Part shown: positions 1 to 7,184 of the stretch, in pieces
Position numbering within the stretch: position 1 is the first letter of the stretch
How the letters are laid out: every line of letters starts with the position of its first letter
The notes under the pieces: generated by a model
Told to the model about the DNA's origin: nothing
Databases searched by the model: none
Seen by the model: only the letters and a program-made list of their open reading frames with translations
Made by a program: the position numbers and the translations under genes
Assembly (NCBI GenBank): GCA_944324205.1
Contig: CALUVK010000004.1
Span: 1 to 24,226 of the forward strand
DNA length: 24,226 nt
Direction of reading: 5' to 3'
Origin: Candidatus Gastranaerophilales bacterium
GTDB taxonomy: Bacteria > Cyanobacteriota > Vampirovibrionia > Gastranaerophilales > Gastranaerophilaceae

Positions 1-77
1 GAACTTCCGCTGTTGAATTATGTCCGGTATGCAAACATCCGAAAAGTTATTTTATGGTCAAAGCAAAGAATTACTAA
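1..77 (+). CDS. rbr: Rubrerythrin, C-terminal fragment (5' end outside window)
   Basis: Reading from base 3, the last 24 codons give TSAVELCPVCKHPKSYF followed by MVKAKNY and TAA at 75-77. CPVCKHP.SYF close to the C-terminus is typical of the rubredoxin-like domain of rubrerythrin, where this CxxC supplies two of the four cysteine ligands of the FeS4 iron. Rubrerythrins are cytoplasmic non-haem iron peroxidases that reduce hydrogen peroxide in anaerobes and microaerophiles, usually with NAD(P)H-dependent rubredoxin-type donors. The di-iron four-helix domain lies upstream of the window, so the full length and start cannot be judged. A related rubredoxin-like C-terminal domain on another ferritin-like protein remains possible. 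Confidence 0.85.
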   Translation, partial: TSAVELCPVCKHPKSYFMVKAKNY

Positions 78-104
78 TTAAAATTCTAAATTACAATTTT
101 AAAT

Positions 105-157
105 AAGATCCGAAGAATCTTACATTCTTATGTAAAAAAATAGATTCTTCGGATTTT
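105..157. terminator. Bidirectional hairpin terminator between rbr and the 69-residue gene
   Basis: A perfect 13-bp inverted repeat pairs ATCCGAAGAATCT (108-120) with AGATTCTTCGGAT (142-154), extendable by A-T and G-T pairs to 105-157. A second small stem TACAT/ATGTA (121-125 with 130-134) sits inside the loop. A short T run follows the right arm, and an AT-rich stretch flanks the left arm for the other strand. It lies between two convergent genes and probably ends both transcripts. Confidence 0.8.
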
Positions 158-179
158 AAAATTAAAGTTTCAGAACACG

Positions 180-389
180 TCATCCTGCTATTTTATTTAA
201 AAGTCTTTTAAAAAATGATGGTTTTAGGCTTTCCTTTTCCATTGGTAATACCGGTTTTGGAAACTCATGCCAGTAAGGCTGAGTTCTAAAGTCATTTTCT
301 GCACCATATCTTGCCTTAAAATACTGATGCATGTTGCCATAATTCATACCACCCATCATTGGATAACCATACATGCCATAATTGAACAT
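180..389 (-). CDS. Small Met/Gly/Tyr-rich protein, unknown function
   Basis: This is a 69-residue protein of no family I recognise. The first 23 residues are unusually rich in Met, Gly, Tyr and Asn (MFNYGMYGYPMMGGMNYGNM). The rest is more ordinary, with a charged middle and a basic C-terminal segment (KRLLNKIAG). There is no hydrophobic segment long enough for a membrane helix and no signal peptide. I believe it is real because AAGGTG lies about 7 bases upstream of the ATG and because a convincing terminator follows the stop. The Met/Tyr-rich head could be a flexible low-complexity or metal-binding segment, but that is only a guess. It is transcribed divergently from scpA across a 258-bp AT-rich gap. 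Confidence 0.65.
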   Translation of the reverse strand: MFNYGMYGYPMMGGMNYGNMHQYFKARYGAENDFRTQPYWHEFPKPVLPMEKESLKPSFFKRLLNKIAG

Positions 390-498
390 AATTACACACC
401 TTTTTATTTACTTCACTATATATATAAAAAAAAATTTCTTTATAAAATTGCCTTTTTAAAATTTAAATAATACGCCACCTCTCTCTAACCTAGTAATA

Positions 499-528
499 TT
501 AAGAAATTTTGGCGTTTACATTTCTTAA
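499..528. promoter_or_regulatory. Perfect 8-bp inverted repeat in the divergent 69-residue gene/scpA spacer
   Basis: TTAAGAAA (499-506) and TTTCTTAA (521-528) are exact reverse complements separated by 14 bases. The pair sits upstream of the scpA promoter and about 110 bp from the start of the minus-strand small gene. It could be an operator half-site pair, but in DNA this AT-rich a chance 8-bp dyad is not rare. No T run follows, so it is not a terminator. The rest of the 390-647 spacer holds only poly-A/T tracts. Confidence 0.3.
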
Positions 529-551
529 CAGAGTTGTAATCTTAATATTAT

Positions 552-580
552 TTGCAGTCCTGCTATTTAAATGGTACAAT
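552..580 (+). promoter_or_regulatory. Promoter for scpAB
   Basis: TTGCAG (552-557) and TACAAT (575-580) are spaced by exactly 17 bases, with an extended -10 TG at 572-573. This is a good sigma-70-type match. Transcription would start near 587, giving a leader of about 60 bases before scpA. The leader has no clear Shine-Dalgarno at normal spacing; the nearest purine run, AGAAGGG, is more than 20 bases from the ATG. Confidence 0.7.
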
Positions 581-647
581 TTGTAAGTTAAGGAAATTAC
601 TTAATTTGTAGGATTTGTCAGAAGGGATAGCAAATTAGAATATAAGT

Positions 648-1517
648 ATGTCAGTTAATAATATTGAAAGTTTGAATAAACAACAAGAATTTGTTCAGGA
701 AGCTGAAATTGATGGTATTGAAATCCTTGTTAATTTAGCAAAACAAGGAAAGATTGATCCTTGGAATGTAGATATTGTTGAAGTTACAGATAAATATTTA
801 ATGCATCTGTTTCAATCAAAGGCTCAAAATTTACGGTTAACAGGACGAACACTTCTCTTTGCAGCAATACTTTTAAAGCTTAAATCAAATGTTCTTGAAG
901 GCATAGATGTATTAGATTTTGAACCCCAACATGAAGAGGATTTGAATTATGATGATGATTCACCCTTAGAATATGACCCTGAAGAATATATTCCAACTAA
1001 TAATGTTATTTCAATTGATGAAGTCCTGCAAAGACGTACAAGTGTTAGGCTTAATCACAATAGAGTTGTAACATTAAGGGATTTGATACGACAGTTAGAA
1101 TTCTATGAAATGCTTGATAAAAAACAATCCCTCAAAAATGCACATGAAAGAGCTAAGAGACGTGTACAGAATTATGCAAGATTATCACCAGAAGATATTA
1201 TTAATCTTGCCCATGATGAATATATTGAAAATGGGGTACAAAGACTTAAAGCAAATTTGTCTGAAATTTTAAGCAGACAAGATAAAATTGAATTAAATGA
1301 ATTAACTCTTTTAGGTATGGACAGAATTAGTGCTTATATATCACTTTTATTCTTAACTACTGAAGGCAACTATGATTTAGAACAAGAAGAATTTTATTCT
1401 GATTTGTATGTTGTTAAACGTAAAGACTTAATTAATCAAGAAAACGAAGATGAATTCAATAACATTATAGAGAACACTAAGGACGTTCTTGTTGATAGAG
1501 AAGAGGTTAGTGCATAA
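648..1517 (+). CDS. scpA: Segregation and condensation protein A (SMC kleisin subunit)
   Basis: A 289-residue kleisin that, with ScpB, bridges the SMC ATPase heads and helps compact and separate the nucleoid. The N-terminal part (residues about 20-52, IDGIEILVNLAKQGKIDPWN then DIVEVTDKYL) matches the conserved ScpA start, in which L/I-D-I-x-D-I precedes the TxQYL-like helix. An acidic stretch (about residues 90-125) forms the middle linker. The C-terminal third (LNELTLLGMDRISAYISLLF) is the winged-helix that contacts an SMC head. It is slightly longer than the typical 240-260 residues because of the linker. The ATG at 648 is the only reasonable start, as an in-frame TAG lies at 636-638. Its TAA overlaps the scpB ATG by one base (TAATG), a classic coupled operon. 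Confidence 0.93.
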   Translation: MSVNNIESLNKQQEFVQEAEIDGIEILVNLAKQGKIDPWNVDIVEVTDKYLMHLFQSKAQNLRLTGRTLLFAAILLKLKSNVLEGIDVLDFEPQHEEDLNYDDDSPLEYDPEEYIPTNNVISIDEVLQRRTSVRLNHNRVVTLRDLIRQLEFYEMLDKKQSLKNAHERAKRRVQNYARLSPEDIINLAHDEYIENGVQRLKANLSEILSRQDKIELNELTLLGMDRISAYISLLFLTTEGNYDLEQEEFYSDLYVVKRKDLINQENEDEFNNIIENTKDVLVDREEVSA

Positions 1518-2032
1518 TGGAACAGTTAAAATCACGGATTGAAGCTGTTTTGTTTGTAACGGCAAAAGTTCTACAGATAAAAGATATCTCAGAAATTCTA
1601 GAAGAAGAACCTGAAAAAGTAGAAGAAGCTCTTTTAGAACTAATAATGGATTATGCTTCGCGAGATGGAGCTTTAGAAATTGATGATGAAAATGGCTACA
1701 TTCTTCAGGTAAAACAAGAACATTTAGATATAGTAGAAAAACTTTGTCCGGTAGAATTAAAACCACCTGTTTTAAAAACATTAACTGTAATAGCACTAAA
1801 AGAACCTATTCGGCAAACTATTTTAAAAGAGTTAAGAGGCTCTAATGCTTATGAACATGTACAAGAGCTCCTGGAAAAGGGACTTATTTCTCGCCATAAA
1901 GATAAAAATGGACGCTCTTACAATATAAAAACGACACCTAAATTCGCAGAATATTTTAAATTAAAAGGAGATGTCAGATCTCTTGTAAAAACTCTTAATA
2001 TTGATAAAGGTGTTAAAGACGAACCCCAATAA
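1517..2032 (+). CDS. scpB: Segregation and condensation protein B
   Basis: A 171-residue ScpB, made of two winged-helix domains, that dimerises and binds the ScpA linker in the SMC-ScpAB condensin. The first domain opens with LKSRIEAVLFVTAKVLQIKD, the usual ScpB start. The second carries TLTVIALKEPIRQTILKELRG and the signature RGSNAYEHVQELLEKGLI (compare RGVxSxxVlxxLlexglI). The basic tail (HKDKNGRSYNIKTTPKF) fits the end of the domain. It is translationally coupled to scpA. Its last 20 bases overlap the 3' end of hisS on the other strand, with no terminator visible between the two convergent genes. Confidence 0.92.
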   Translation: MEQLKSRIEAVLFVTAKVLQIKDISEILEEEPEKVEEALLELIMDYASRDGALEIDDENGYILQVKQEHLDIVEKLCPVELKPPVLKTLTVIALKEPIRQTILKELRGSNAYEHVQELLEKGLISRHKDKNGRSYNIKTTPKFAEYFKLKGDVRSLVKTLNIDKGVKDEPQ

Positions 2033-3257
2033 TATCAAAAACATCTCTTCTTGATATTGTTTTTTGTTCTGCTGTATCTAAATCCTTTATTGTCACTTGA
2101 TTTAATTTTAATTCATCTTCACCTAAAATCAGAGCATATTTGGCCACTTTAGAAGCTTTTTCAAGCTGTTTAACAAACTTTTTGTTTGTTAAATCGAACT
2201 CTGCACTGATTCCTTTTGCCCGCAGTTCTTCGGTAAGCTTTATTGCTTCCAGCGGCTCGTTTGAAACTACAAAAGCAGTTGTTCTTGTATCTTCCTTTTC
2301 TCCGATAAGTGAAGCAAGCCTTTCCATACCCATTGCAAACCCGACAGCAGGAGTATCTTCTCCGCCGAGGTTTTTAACGAGGCTGTCATAGCGTCCGCCG
2401 CCGCAGACTGCGTTTTGGGATCCGAGATTGTTTGATTTTATCTCAAATACAGTTCTGTTGTAATAATCAAGCCCTCTTACAAGAAGCTTATTGATAGAAT
2501 AATTGATATTTAAAGTATCAAGATAACTTTTTAGTTCATTAAAATGCTCTGCGCATTCTTCACATATAAAATCAGATTGTATCACTTGCTGAATTTCAGG
2601 TTTCGCGTAAATTTCCTTGCACTCTTCAACTTTGCAGTCTAAAAGACGCAGAGGATTTTTTTCATATCTTGCCTGACAATCAGGACACAGTTCGGGTAAA
2701 TAAGGTTTAATTACGGATTTCAGTTTGGTTTTAAATTCTTCCCTGCATTTGGGGCACCCGAGAGAATTTAATTCAACGCTCAAATCGTTTAATCCGAGAG
2801 CCTTTAGATAATTTACCGCCATTAAAATAACTTCCGCATCCGCGGTTGGCTGTTTAATCCCAAAAACTTCTACTCCGACCTGATGAAACTGTCTTTGCCT
2901 TCCTGCCTGCGGGCGTTCATAGCGGAACATGGGGCCTTTATACCAGAGCTTAACCGGAGCAGAAAGCCTGTGCATCCCGTTTTCAATAAATGCTCTTACA
3001 ACTCCTGCAGTGTTTTCAGGACGAAGTGTAAGCGAGCGCTCGCTTTTTTCAAAAGTATACATTTCTTTGTTAACAATATCTGTCGTATCGCCCACCCCGC
3101 GTGCAAAAAGTTCTGTCGCTTCAAAAATCGGAGTTCTAATCTCTTTTGCGCCGTATATCGTAAAAATCTTTCTTGCAGTATCTTCCATAAAATGCCATAG
3201 GGGCATCTCCGGAGGTAATATATCTTTTGTCCCTTTTTGTACTTTTATTATTGCCAT
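2013..3257 (-). CDS. hisS: Histidine--tRNA ligase
   Basis: A 414-residue class II aminoacyl-tRNA synthetase that charges tRNA-His with histidine in the cytoplasm. In order it shows the N-terminal KGTKDILPPE, motif 1 around EIRTPIFEATELFARG, motif 2 GPMFRYERPQAGRQRQFHQ with its catalytic arginine, histidine motif LVRGLDYYNRTVFE, histidine motif VCGGGRYDSL, motif 3 AVGFAMGMERL, and a C-terminal anticodon-binding domain. The insertion domain (about residues 165-245) carries cysteine pairs (CPKC, CPDC, C.VEEC, CEEC) seen in one bacterial HisRS subtype and probably binding zinc. AAAGGAA lies about 7-9 bases upstream of the ATG. It is divergent from dapF (57-bp gap) and overlaps scpB by 20 bases at the stop. 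Confidence 0.96.
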   Translation of the reverse strand: MAIIKVQKGTKDILPPEMPLWHFMEDTARKIFTIYGAKEIRTPIFEATELFARGVGDTTDIVNKEMYTFEKSERSLTLRPENTAGVVRAFIENGMHRLSAPVKLWYKGPMFRYERPQAGRQRQFHQVGVEVFGIKQPTADAEVILMAVNYLKALGLNDLSVELNSLGCPKCREEFKTKLKSVIKPYLPELCPDCQARYEKNPLRLLDCKVEECKEIYAKPEIQQVIQSDFICEECAEHFNELKSYLDTLNINYSINKLLVRGLDYYNRTVFEIKSNNLGSQNAVCGGGRYDSLVKNLGGEDTPAVGFAMGMERLASLIGEKEDTRTTAFVVSNEPLEAIKLTEELRAKGISAEFDLTNKKFVKQLEKASKVAKYALILGEDELKLNQVTIKDLDTAEQKTISRRDVFDIIGVRL

Positions 3258-3279
3258 AGTTTTAATTCCTTTATATAAT
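3251..3279 (+). promoter_or_regulatory. Promoter for dapF
   Basis: TTGCCA (3251-3256) and TATAAT (3274-3279) are separated by 17 bases, a near-consensus sigma-70-type promoter. The -35 overlaps the hisS start codon on the other strand, so the two genes share control DNA. Transcription should begin near 3286, placing the palindrome at 3284-3297 at the start of the dapF leader. Confidence 0.7.
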
Positions 3280-3283
3280 TAAT

Positions 3284-3297
3284 TTTACTATAGTAAA
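3284..3297. promoter_or_regulatory. 14-bp perfect palindrome in the hisS/dapF divergent spacer
   Basis: TTTACTATAGTAAA is its own reverse complement. It straddles the predicted dapF transcription start and lies upstream of hisS. It could be an operator acting on both genes. As RNA it has no loop, so a DNA-binding role is more likely than a hairpin. A chance origin is possible in such AT-rich DNA. Confidence 0.35.
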
Positions 3298-3314
3298 TAA
3301 TCGGAGTAAACATT

Positions 3315-4157
3315 ATGGGAATAAAAGTCATAAAAATGCAGGGCTGCGGAAATGATTTTGTCGTAGTTGATTATGAAGAGTTTTCAAAACTAAATCTCTC
3401 AATGCCGGAGGCTGCAAAAAAACTGTGTGACAGGCATTTCGGAATTGGAGCAGACGGACTCATTATTCCGAATACGAATGTTGAAGAGGCAGATATCGGC
3501 TGGTTTTTCTATAATTCAGACGGCTCAACCGCCCAGATGTGCGGAAACGGAATGAGGTGTTTTGCAAAATATGTTTATGACAGAGAGTTTGTTAAAAAAT
3601 CAGAGTTTACAGTTAAAACTCTTGCAGGAATTATGACGCCCAAAATTCTTTTTGACGGGCAGGTTATGGTTAATATGTCAAAACCGATTTTAGAAACCGA
3701 AAAAATTCCGTTCCTTCCGAATAATAATTTAAATTACAAGATTTCTGTTAAAAACATGATATTTGAAGGCAATGCCGTATCAATGGGCAATCCGCATTTT
3801 GTTATCTTTGTGTCTCCTGACGATGATGTAATGGCGTTTGCAAAAGAGTACGGCCCGATAATTGAGACGGGTGCGGAATTCCCTGAAAAAACAAATGTGG
3901 AATTTGTTAAAATAAAATCTTATAAGAAAATCGAACTTGCAGTCTGGGAGCGCGGCTGCGGAATAACCCTTGCCTGCGGGACAGGCGCCTGCGCCAGTGT
4001 TGTTGCAGGAATTCTAAACGGATATATTGAAAACTCCTGCGAAGTCCATCTTCCGGGAGGAGTTGTAAATGTTGTCTGGAACGGTACACCAAACAAACCC
4101 GACGGAGACGTATTCTTAACAGGCCCTGCCGAATATGTATTTGATGCTGACTTTTAG
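3315..4157 (+). CDS. dapF: Diaminopimelate epimerase
   Basis: A 280-residue PLP-independent racemase that converts LL- to meso-diaminopimelate, the last step before lysine and the cross-linking residue of Gram-negative-type peptidoglycan. The start (MQGCGNDFVVVDY) is characteristic. The two catalytic cysteines of the thiol/thiolate pair are Cys76 in MCGNGMRCFAKY and Cys221 in LACGTGACAS. The substrate-phosphate-like glycine-rich loop GTGACAS and the GNPHFVIF motif are intact. CGGAG lies about 9 bases before the ATG. The gene is monocistronic with its own promoter. Its TAG at 4155-4157 directly abuts the malQ stop on the other strand. Confidence 0.96.
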   Translation: MGIKVIKMQGCGNDFVVVDYEEFSKLNLSMPEAAKKLCDRHFGIGADGLIIPNTNVEEADIGWFFYNSDGSTAQMCGNGMRCFAKYVYDREFVKKSEFTVKTLAGIMTPKILFDGQVMVNMSKPILETEKIPFLPNNNLNYKISVKNMIFEGNAVSMGNPHFVIFVSPDDDVMAFAKEYGPIIETGAEFPEKTNVEFVKIKSYKKIELAVWERGCGITLACGTGACASVVAGILNGYIENSCEVHLPGGVVNVVWNGTPNKPDGDVFLTGPAEYVFDADF

Positions 4158-5975
4158 TTATTCTCCGATTATTTTTGCAGAATTATCTAAGTCTTTCATT
4201 AAATCAGGATGTTCTTTATCCAGACCTCTGTGTCTTAAAGCATCTGCAATTGCTTTTGCAAAATTAGGCGCTTTACCTTCTGCAACTGCTTTATAATACT
4301 CATCTTCAAATTTTTCGCCAAGCCTTAATTCCCAACATCCTTCATTCGTACCCGGACGGTTGTATGTTTTAGCAATCCCGAAAACATCTGTAAAGAAGAT
4401 TTGAATTCTCTTTGCAGGACTTGCAAAAAGTTCGGTAAAGCTTGCTGATATAAATTTCTTTTTATCAGTCCTGATTTCATTAAGATATTTTTTCTTATCT
4501 TCATTAGAAATATCTTTTGCAGCAGTATCTTCTGCTAAAAACCTTGTTTTTGTCATAAATCTTTTATCTTTATTGCTGAAAAGACCGTCAACAAATTCAA
4601 GAAATGAAGAGTTATCGTGCGAACCCGGCATTATTGTATTTTTCTCCGGAGCTTTAGAGCCGCGGTAATCAAACTGTGTGACAGAAATTCCGCCGAGTCC
4701 GAGTTTTTTCATAACACGCTGTACCGGAGGGGTTACTTCGCCTAAATCTTCACAAATAATTGAAGAGATATCATGTCCGTATTTTTTAGCTGCAGGAAGA
4801 ACAATTTTATTAAGTATTGCAGCATATTCTTCATCATTTTTCTTTTTATATTTGCTTTCAAAAGCAGAATAAATCCGGCCTGAATTTTCCGGCGTCATTT
4901 TTTTAGCCCCCACTGTGTATATGAATGGGTCAACTAATCCGATTACATGATCAATTCTCATTCCGCCGGGAAAACTTGCAAAATAGTTTTCGTATTTCTT
5001 TTTTAATACTTCTCCTGCTTCCCCTAATGAGCCGTCTTTGTTAAATATTTTATCAGGATTGTAATACTTAAATCCCCATCTCTGTCCGTCCGGCGAGAAA
5101 TAATCCGGCGGACAGCCGAGCGCTTTATTTTTGAGGAATAATTTCTGGTTAACCCATTCTTCAACAGCAGAAGATGCGACAGGAGAGTCTCCGATAATGC
5201 TTATTCCACTCTCGTCCGCTAATTTATTTGAAATAGCGTTTTCTTTTTCTACAAGCATCTGCTCAAAAAGATAAAGGTTATAATCGTTTGCATATTTTTC
5301 TTTTAGTTCACTAATCCTTGATTTTGAAGCCTCTGACTGCGGATTTACATAGAGTGTTTTATCAACTCCCTGCCATTCTTCCCAGCTGCGGTTATTGTTT
5401 TCGCTGCTTATAAGCCTGAATATAGCGCTCTGCTCATATTTTGCTTCATTTTCTAATTTAAATTTTGCGAATTCTTCCTTGTATAAAGTATTTTTCTTTG
5501 AATTCTCAAAAGCTTCTCTAAGCGCTTTATCGTAATTTTCCCTGACATAAGGATAGTTTACCCGCTCCGGGTTTGGATTGTTTTTGACAATGTTGTCGAA
5601 AGTCTCTTTAGAGAGAAGTTTTTCTGATACTAATTTCTCAAGCGGTATTAAAAATATATTCTTAGTATCAGCTTCCGGCGCGTAGGGAGAATTATCTGCG
5701 GCTTTTCTTAACCCGTTAGGCTCCTGCTGGATGTGTGAAAACCCGTGTTCTTTTAAAAAAGGTATAAATTTTTCTTTAACTGTTCTTGAAAACAAGGAGC
5801 CAATCCCTGTATTTTCGCTCCGTACAGCCGGTGCAGATGCGTTATGCAATATTATATCAACCTGCTTGCCTAAAAGATTTAATCCTTTATTCACAGAATT
5901 TGTATAAACCTTCATTTCCGCCTGATTAGGCTTGCGCCCAAATGACGGATTAACCCCGACACTATTAACCTTCAT
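4158..5975 (-). CDS. malQ: 4-alpha-glucanotransferase (amylomaltase, GH77)
   Basis: A 605-residue glucanotransferase that moves alpha-1,4-glucan segments between maltodextrins or glycogen-derived chains. The GH77 catalytic triad is intact: nucleophile Asp342 in GMRIDHVIGL, acid/base Glu409 in IICEDLGEVTPPV, and the stabilising Asp454 in MPGSHDNSSF. Family stretches IIGDSPV and GCPPDYFSPDGQRWG are also present. It is longer than the usual ~500 residues, through an N-terminal extension and insertions. I chose ATG at 5975 rather than the GTG at 5993 because AGGAG sits 6 bases before that ATG. The mature start then reads MKVNSVGVNPSFGRK, a short tag with SFGR. No other glycogen or maltose gene is adjacent. 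Its stop abuts dapF's with no gap. Confidence 0.93.
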   Translation of the reverse strand: MKVNSVGVNPSFGRKPNQAEMKVYTNSVNKGLNLLGKQVDIILHNASAPAVRSENTGIGSLFSRTVKEKFIPFLKEHGFSHIQQEPNGLRKAADNSPYAPEADTKNIFLIPLEKLVSEKLLSKETFDNIVKNNPNPERVNYPYVRENYDKALREAFENSKKNTLYKEEFAKFKLENEAKYEQSAIFRLISSENNNRSWEEWQGVDKTLYVNPQSEASKSRISELKEKYANDYNLYLFEQMLVEKENAISNKLADESGISIIGDSPVASSAVEEWVNQKLFLKNKALGCPPDYFSPDGQRWGFKYYNPDKIFNKDGSLGEAGEVLKKKYENYFASFPGGMRIDHVIGLVDPFIYTVGAKKMTPENSGRIYSAFESKYKKKNDEEYAAILNKIVLPAAKKYGHDISSIICEDLGEVTPPVQRVMKKLGLGGISVTQFDYRGSKAPEKNTIMPGSHDNSSFLEFVDGLFSNKDKRFMTKTRFLAEDTAAKDISNEDKKKYLNEIRTDKKKFISASFTELFASPAKRIQIFFTDVFGIAKTYNRPGTNEGCWELRLGEKFEDEYYKAVAEGKAPNFAKAIADALRHRGLDKEHPDLMKDLDNSAKIIGE

Positions 5976-6102
5976 TCTTTTCTCCTGTAACACACATGTA
6001 ATCCAGCGATATACTGCTTATATCTTAATCATACTACGTAAAAATATATACGCAAGTATGAATATTAAATTAATAAATAGCAAAAAAAATTTTTAGTGTT
6101 TT

Positions 6103-6108
6103 TATAAT
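6103..6108 (+). promoter_or_regulatory. Likely -10 element for the 74-residue gene
   Basis: A perfect TATAAT lies 20 bases before the start codon and just upstream of the Shine-Dalgarno AAAGGAG (6117-6123). No convincing -35 box is found 16-18 bases upstream, so the promoter may be weak or activator-dependent. The leader would be only about 14 bases. Confidence 0.4.
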
Positions 6109-6128
6109 ATCAGACGAAAGGAGTTTAT

Positions 6129-6353
6129 ATGAAAATACAGACCAATTATTATTTTTCAAAAACTACATACATAAAAGCTTTCAAAAGTAATAAGACAGAA
6201 GATGAAATCAAACAGGAAGAACAAAAAATCGAAAACGAAGAACGTGAAATAAAAAAGCAAATAGATTACCTTAATAAAGAAGAAAATAAGTTAGAAAATG
6301 AACAAAAAAAACTTGACCGTGAAATGGCCGCAATCAACCGTACAGTAAAATAA
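6129..6353 (+). CDS. Small charged coiled-coil protein, unknown function
   Basis: A 74-residue protein with two parts. The N-terminal 20-odd residues (MKIQTNYYFSKTTYIKAFKS) are aromatic and polar. From about residue 24 to 70 it is a dense Glu/Lys helix (EEQKIENEEREIKKQIDYL and so on) with hydrophobic residues at roughly heptad spacing, a typical short coiled coil. It has no proline, no cysteine and no membrane segment. AAAGGAG six bases before the ATG and a TATAAT upstream argue that it is a real gene. It is divergent from malQ and its TAA (6351-6353) directly abuts the nadC stop. The N-terminus resembles the malQ N-terminal tag (MK-I/V, then an aromatic 'F' before a basic residue). I do not recognise a family. 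Confidence 0.7.
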   Translation: MKIQTNYYFSKTTYIKAFKSNKTEDEIKQEEQKIENEEREIKKQIDYLNKEENKLENEQKKLDREMAAINRTVK

Positions 6354-7184
6354 TTACGTATCAAGTCCTAAATCAAGAGTTGGAGCTTTAGCAACAATAG
6401 CACTTGATGATATAATATCAACTCCTGTAGATGCAATTTCTCGCACAGTTGAAAGATTAACATTCCCACTCGCTTCTATTACGGCTTTGCCTGCAATAAT
6501 TTTTACACATTCGCGCATTTGCTCCAATGACATATTATCAAGCATAATAATATCTACGCAACAATTCACTGCCTCTTTTACTTGCTCAATAGTATCACAT
6601 TCTACTTCAATTTTATGAGCATGCGAAATATTTTTTCTGAGTTTTTCTACCGCTTTTGTTAATGAACCTGCATATTTTATATGATTATCCTTTATCATTG
6701 CACAATCTGACAGGTTGAACCGATGCAAACTGCCACCACCCATTTTAACAGAATATTTTTCAAAAGCTCTAAAACCAGGCGTTGTTTTTCTTGTATCAAC
6801 TATTTTTGCTTTATATTCACCAATAGCCTTTTGATATTTATTTGTTTCCGTTGCAATTCCGCTCATTCTTTGAATATAATTCAATGCAGTCCTCTCACCC
6901 ATTAAAATATATCTTGCTGGCCCACTAATCTCTGCTATTTTATCACCTTTTCTAATAATATCTCCATCATTAAAATAAAACTTTATTTTTATATCAGACG
7001 AAAGTATTCTAAATACACATTCAAAAACATTTTTACCGCAAAAAATACCTTCTGTTCGGGTATTAAGTGTACAAGTCAAAATATCATCTTCATCTGTTAA
7101 ATAATCTGTTGTTATATCGCCAAACCCTATATCCTCATTTAGAGCGTTTTTCACATGTTCTTCTATAAAAAAATTATTTAACAT
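6354..7184 (-). CDS. nadC: Nicotinate-nucleotide pyrophosphorylase (carboxylating)
   Basis: A 276-residue quinolinate phosphoribosyltransferase that converts quinolinate and PRPP to nicotinate mononucleotide in de novo NAD synthesis. Evidence includes NEDIGFGDITTDYL at the N-terminus, VDTRKTTPGFRAFEKYSVKM with the phosphate- and quinolinate-binding Arg/Lys residues, MIKDNHI, IEVECDTIEQV, IIMLDNM and IEASGNVNL. One oddity is the conserved GGGxNHR, which reads GGGSLHR here (Leu153 in place of Asn), although His154 and the Arg remain. The Shine-Dalgarno AGGGAG lies inside the end of nadB and the genes overlap by 11 bases, so the two are co-transcribed and coupled. Its stop abuts the 74-residue gene. 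NadA is not in the window. Confidence 0.94.
   Translation of the reverse strand: MLNNFFIEEHVKNALNEDIGFGDITTDYLTDEDDILTCTLNTRTEGIFCGKNVFECVFRILSSDIKIKFYFNDGDIIRKGDKIAEISGPARYILMGERTALNYIQRMSGIATETNKYQKAIGEYKAKIVDTRKTTPGFRAFEKYSVKMGGGSLHRFNLSDCAMIKDNHIKYAGSLTKAVEKLRKNISHAHKIEVECDTIEQVKEAVNCCVDIIMLDNMSLEQMRECVKIIAGKAVIEASGNVNLSTVREIASTGVDIISSSAIVAKAPTLDLGLDT

Noticed and set aside
1428..1796. 122-residue minus-strand frame across scpA/scpB
   Set aside because: It lies fully inside two well-supported genes, and its Leu-rich composition is the mirror of Lys/Glu codons; no ribosome site.
2883..3282. Two plus-strand frames opposite hisS
   Set aside because: Antisense to highly conserved HisRS motifs, with no recognisable protein features.
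5976..5993. GTG start extending malQ by six residues
   Set aside because: The AGGAG ribosome site lies inside this extension, 6 bases before the ATG at 5975, so the GTG cannot be the main start.
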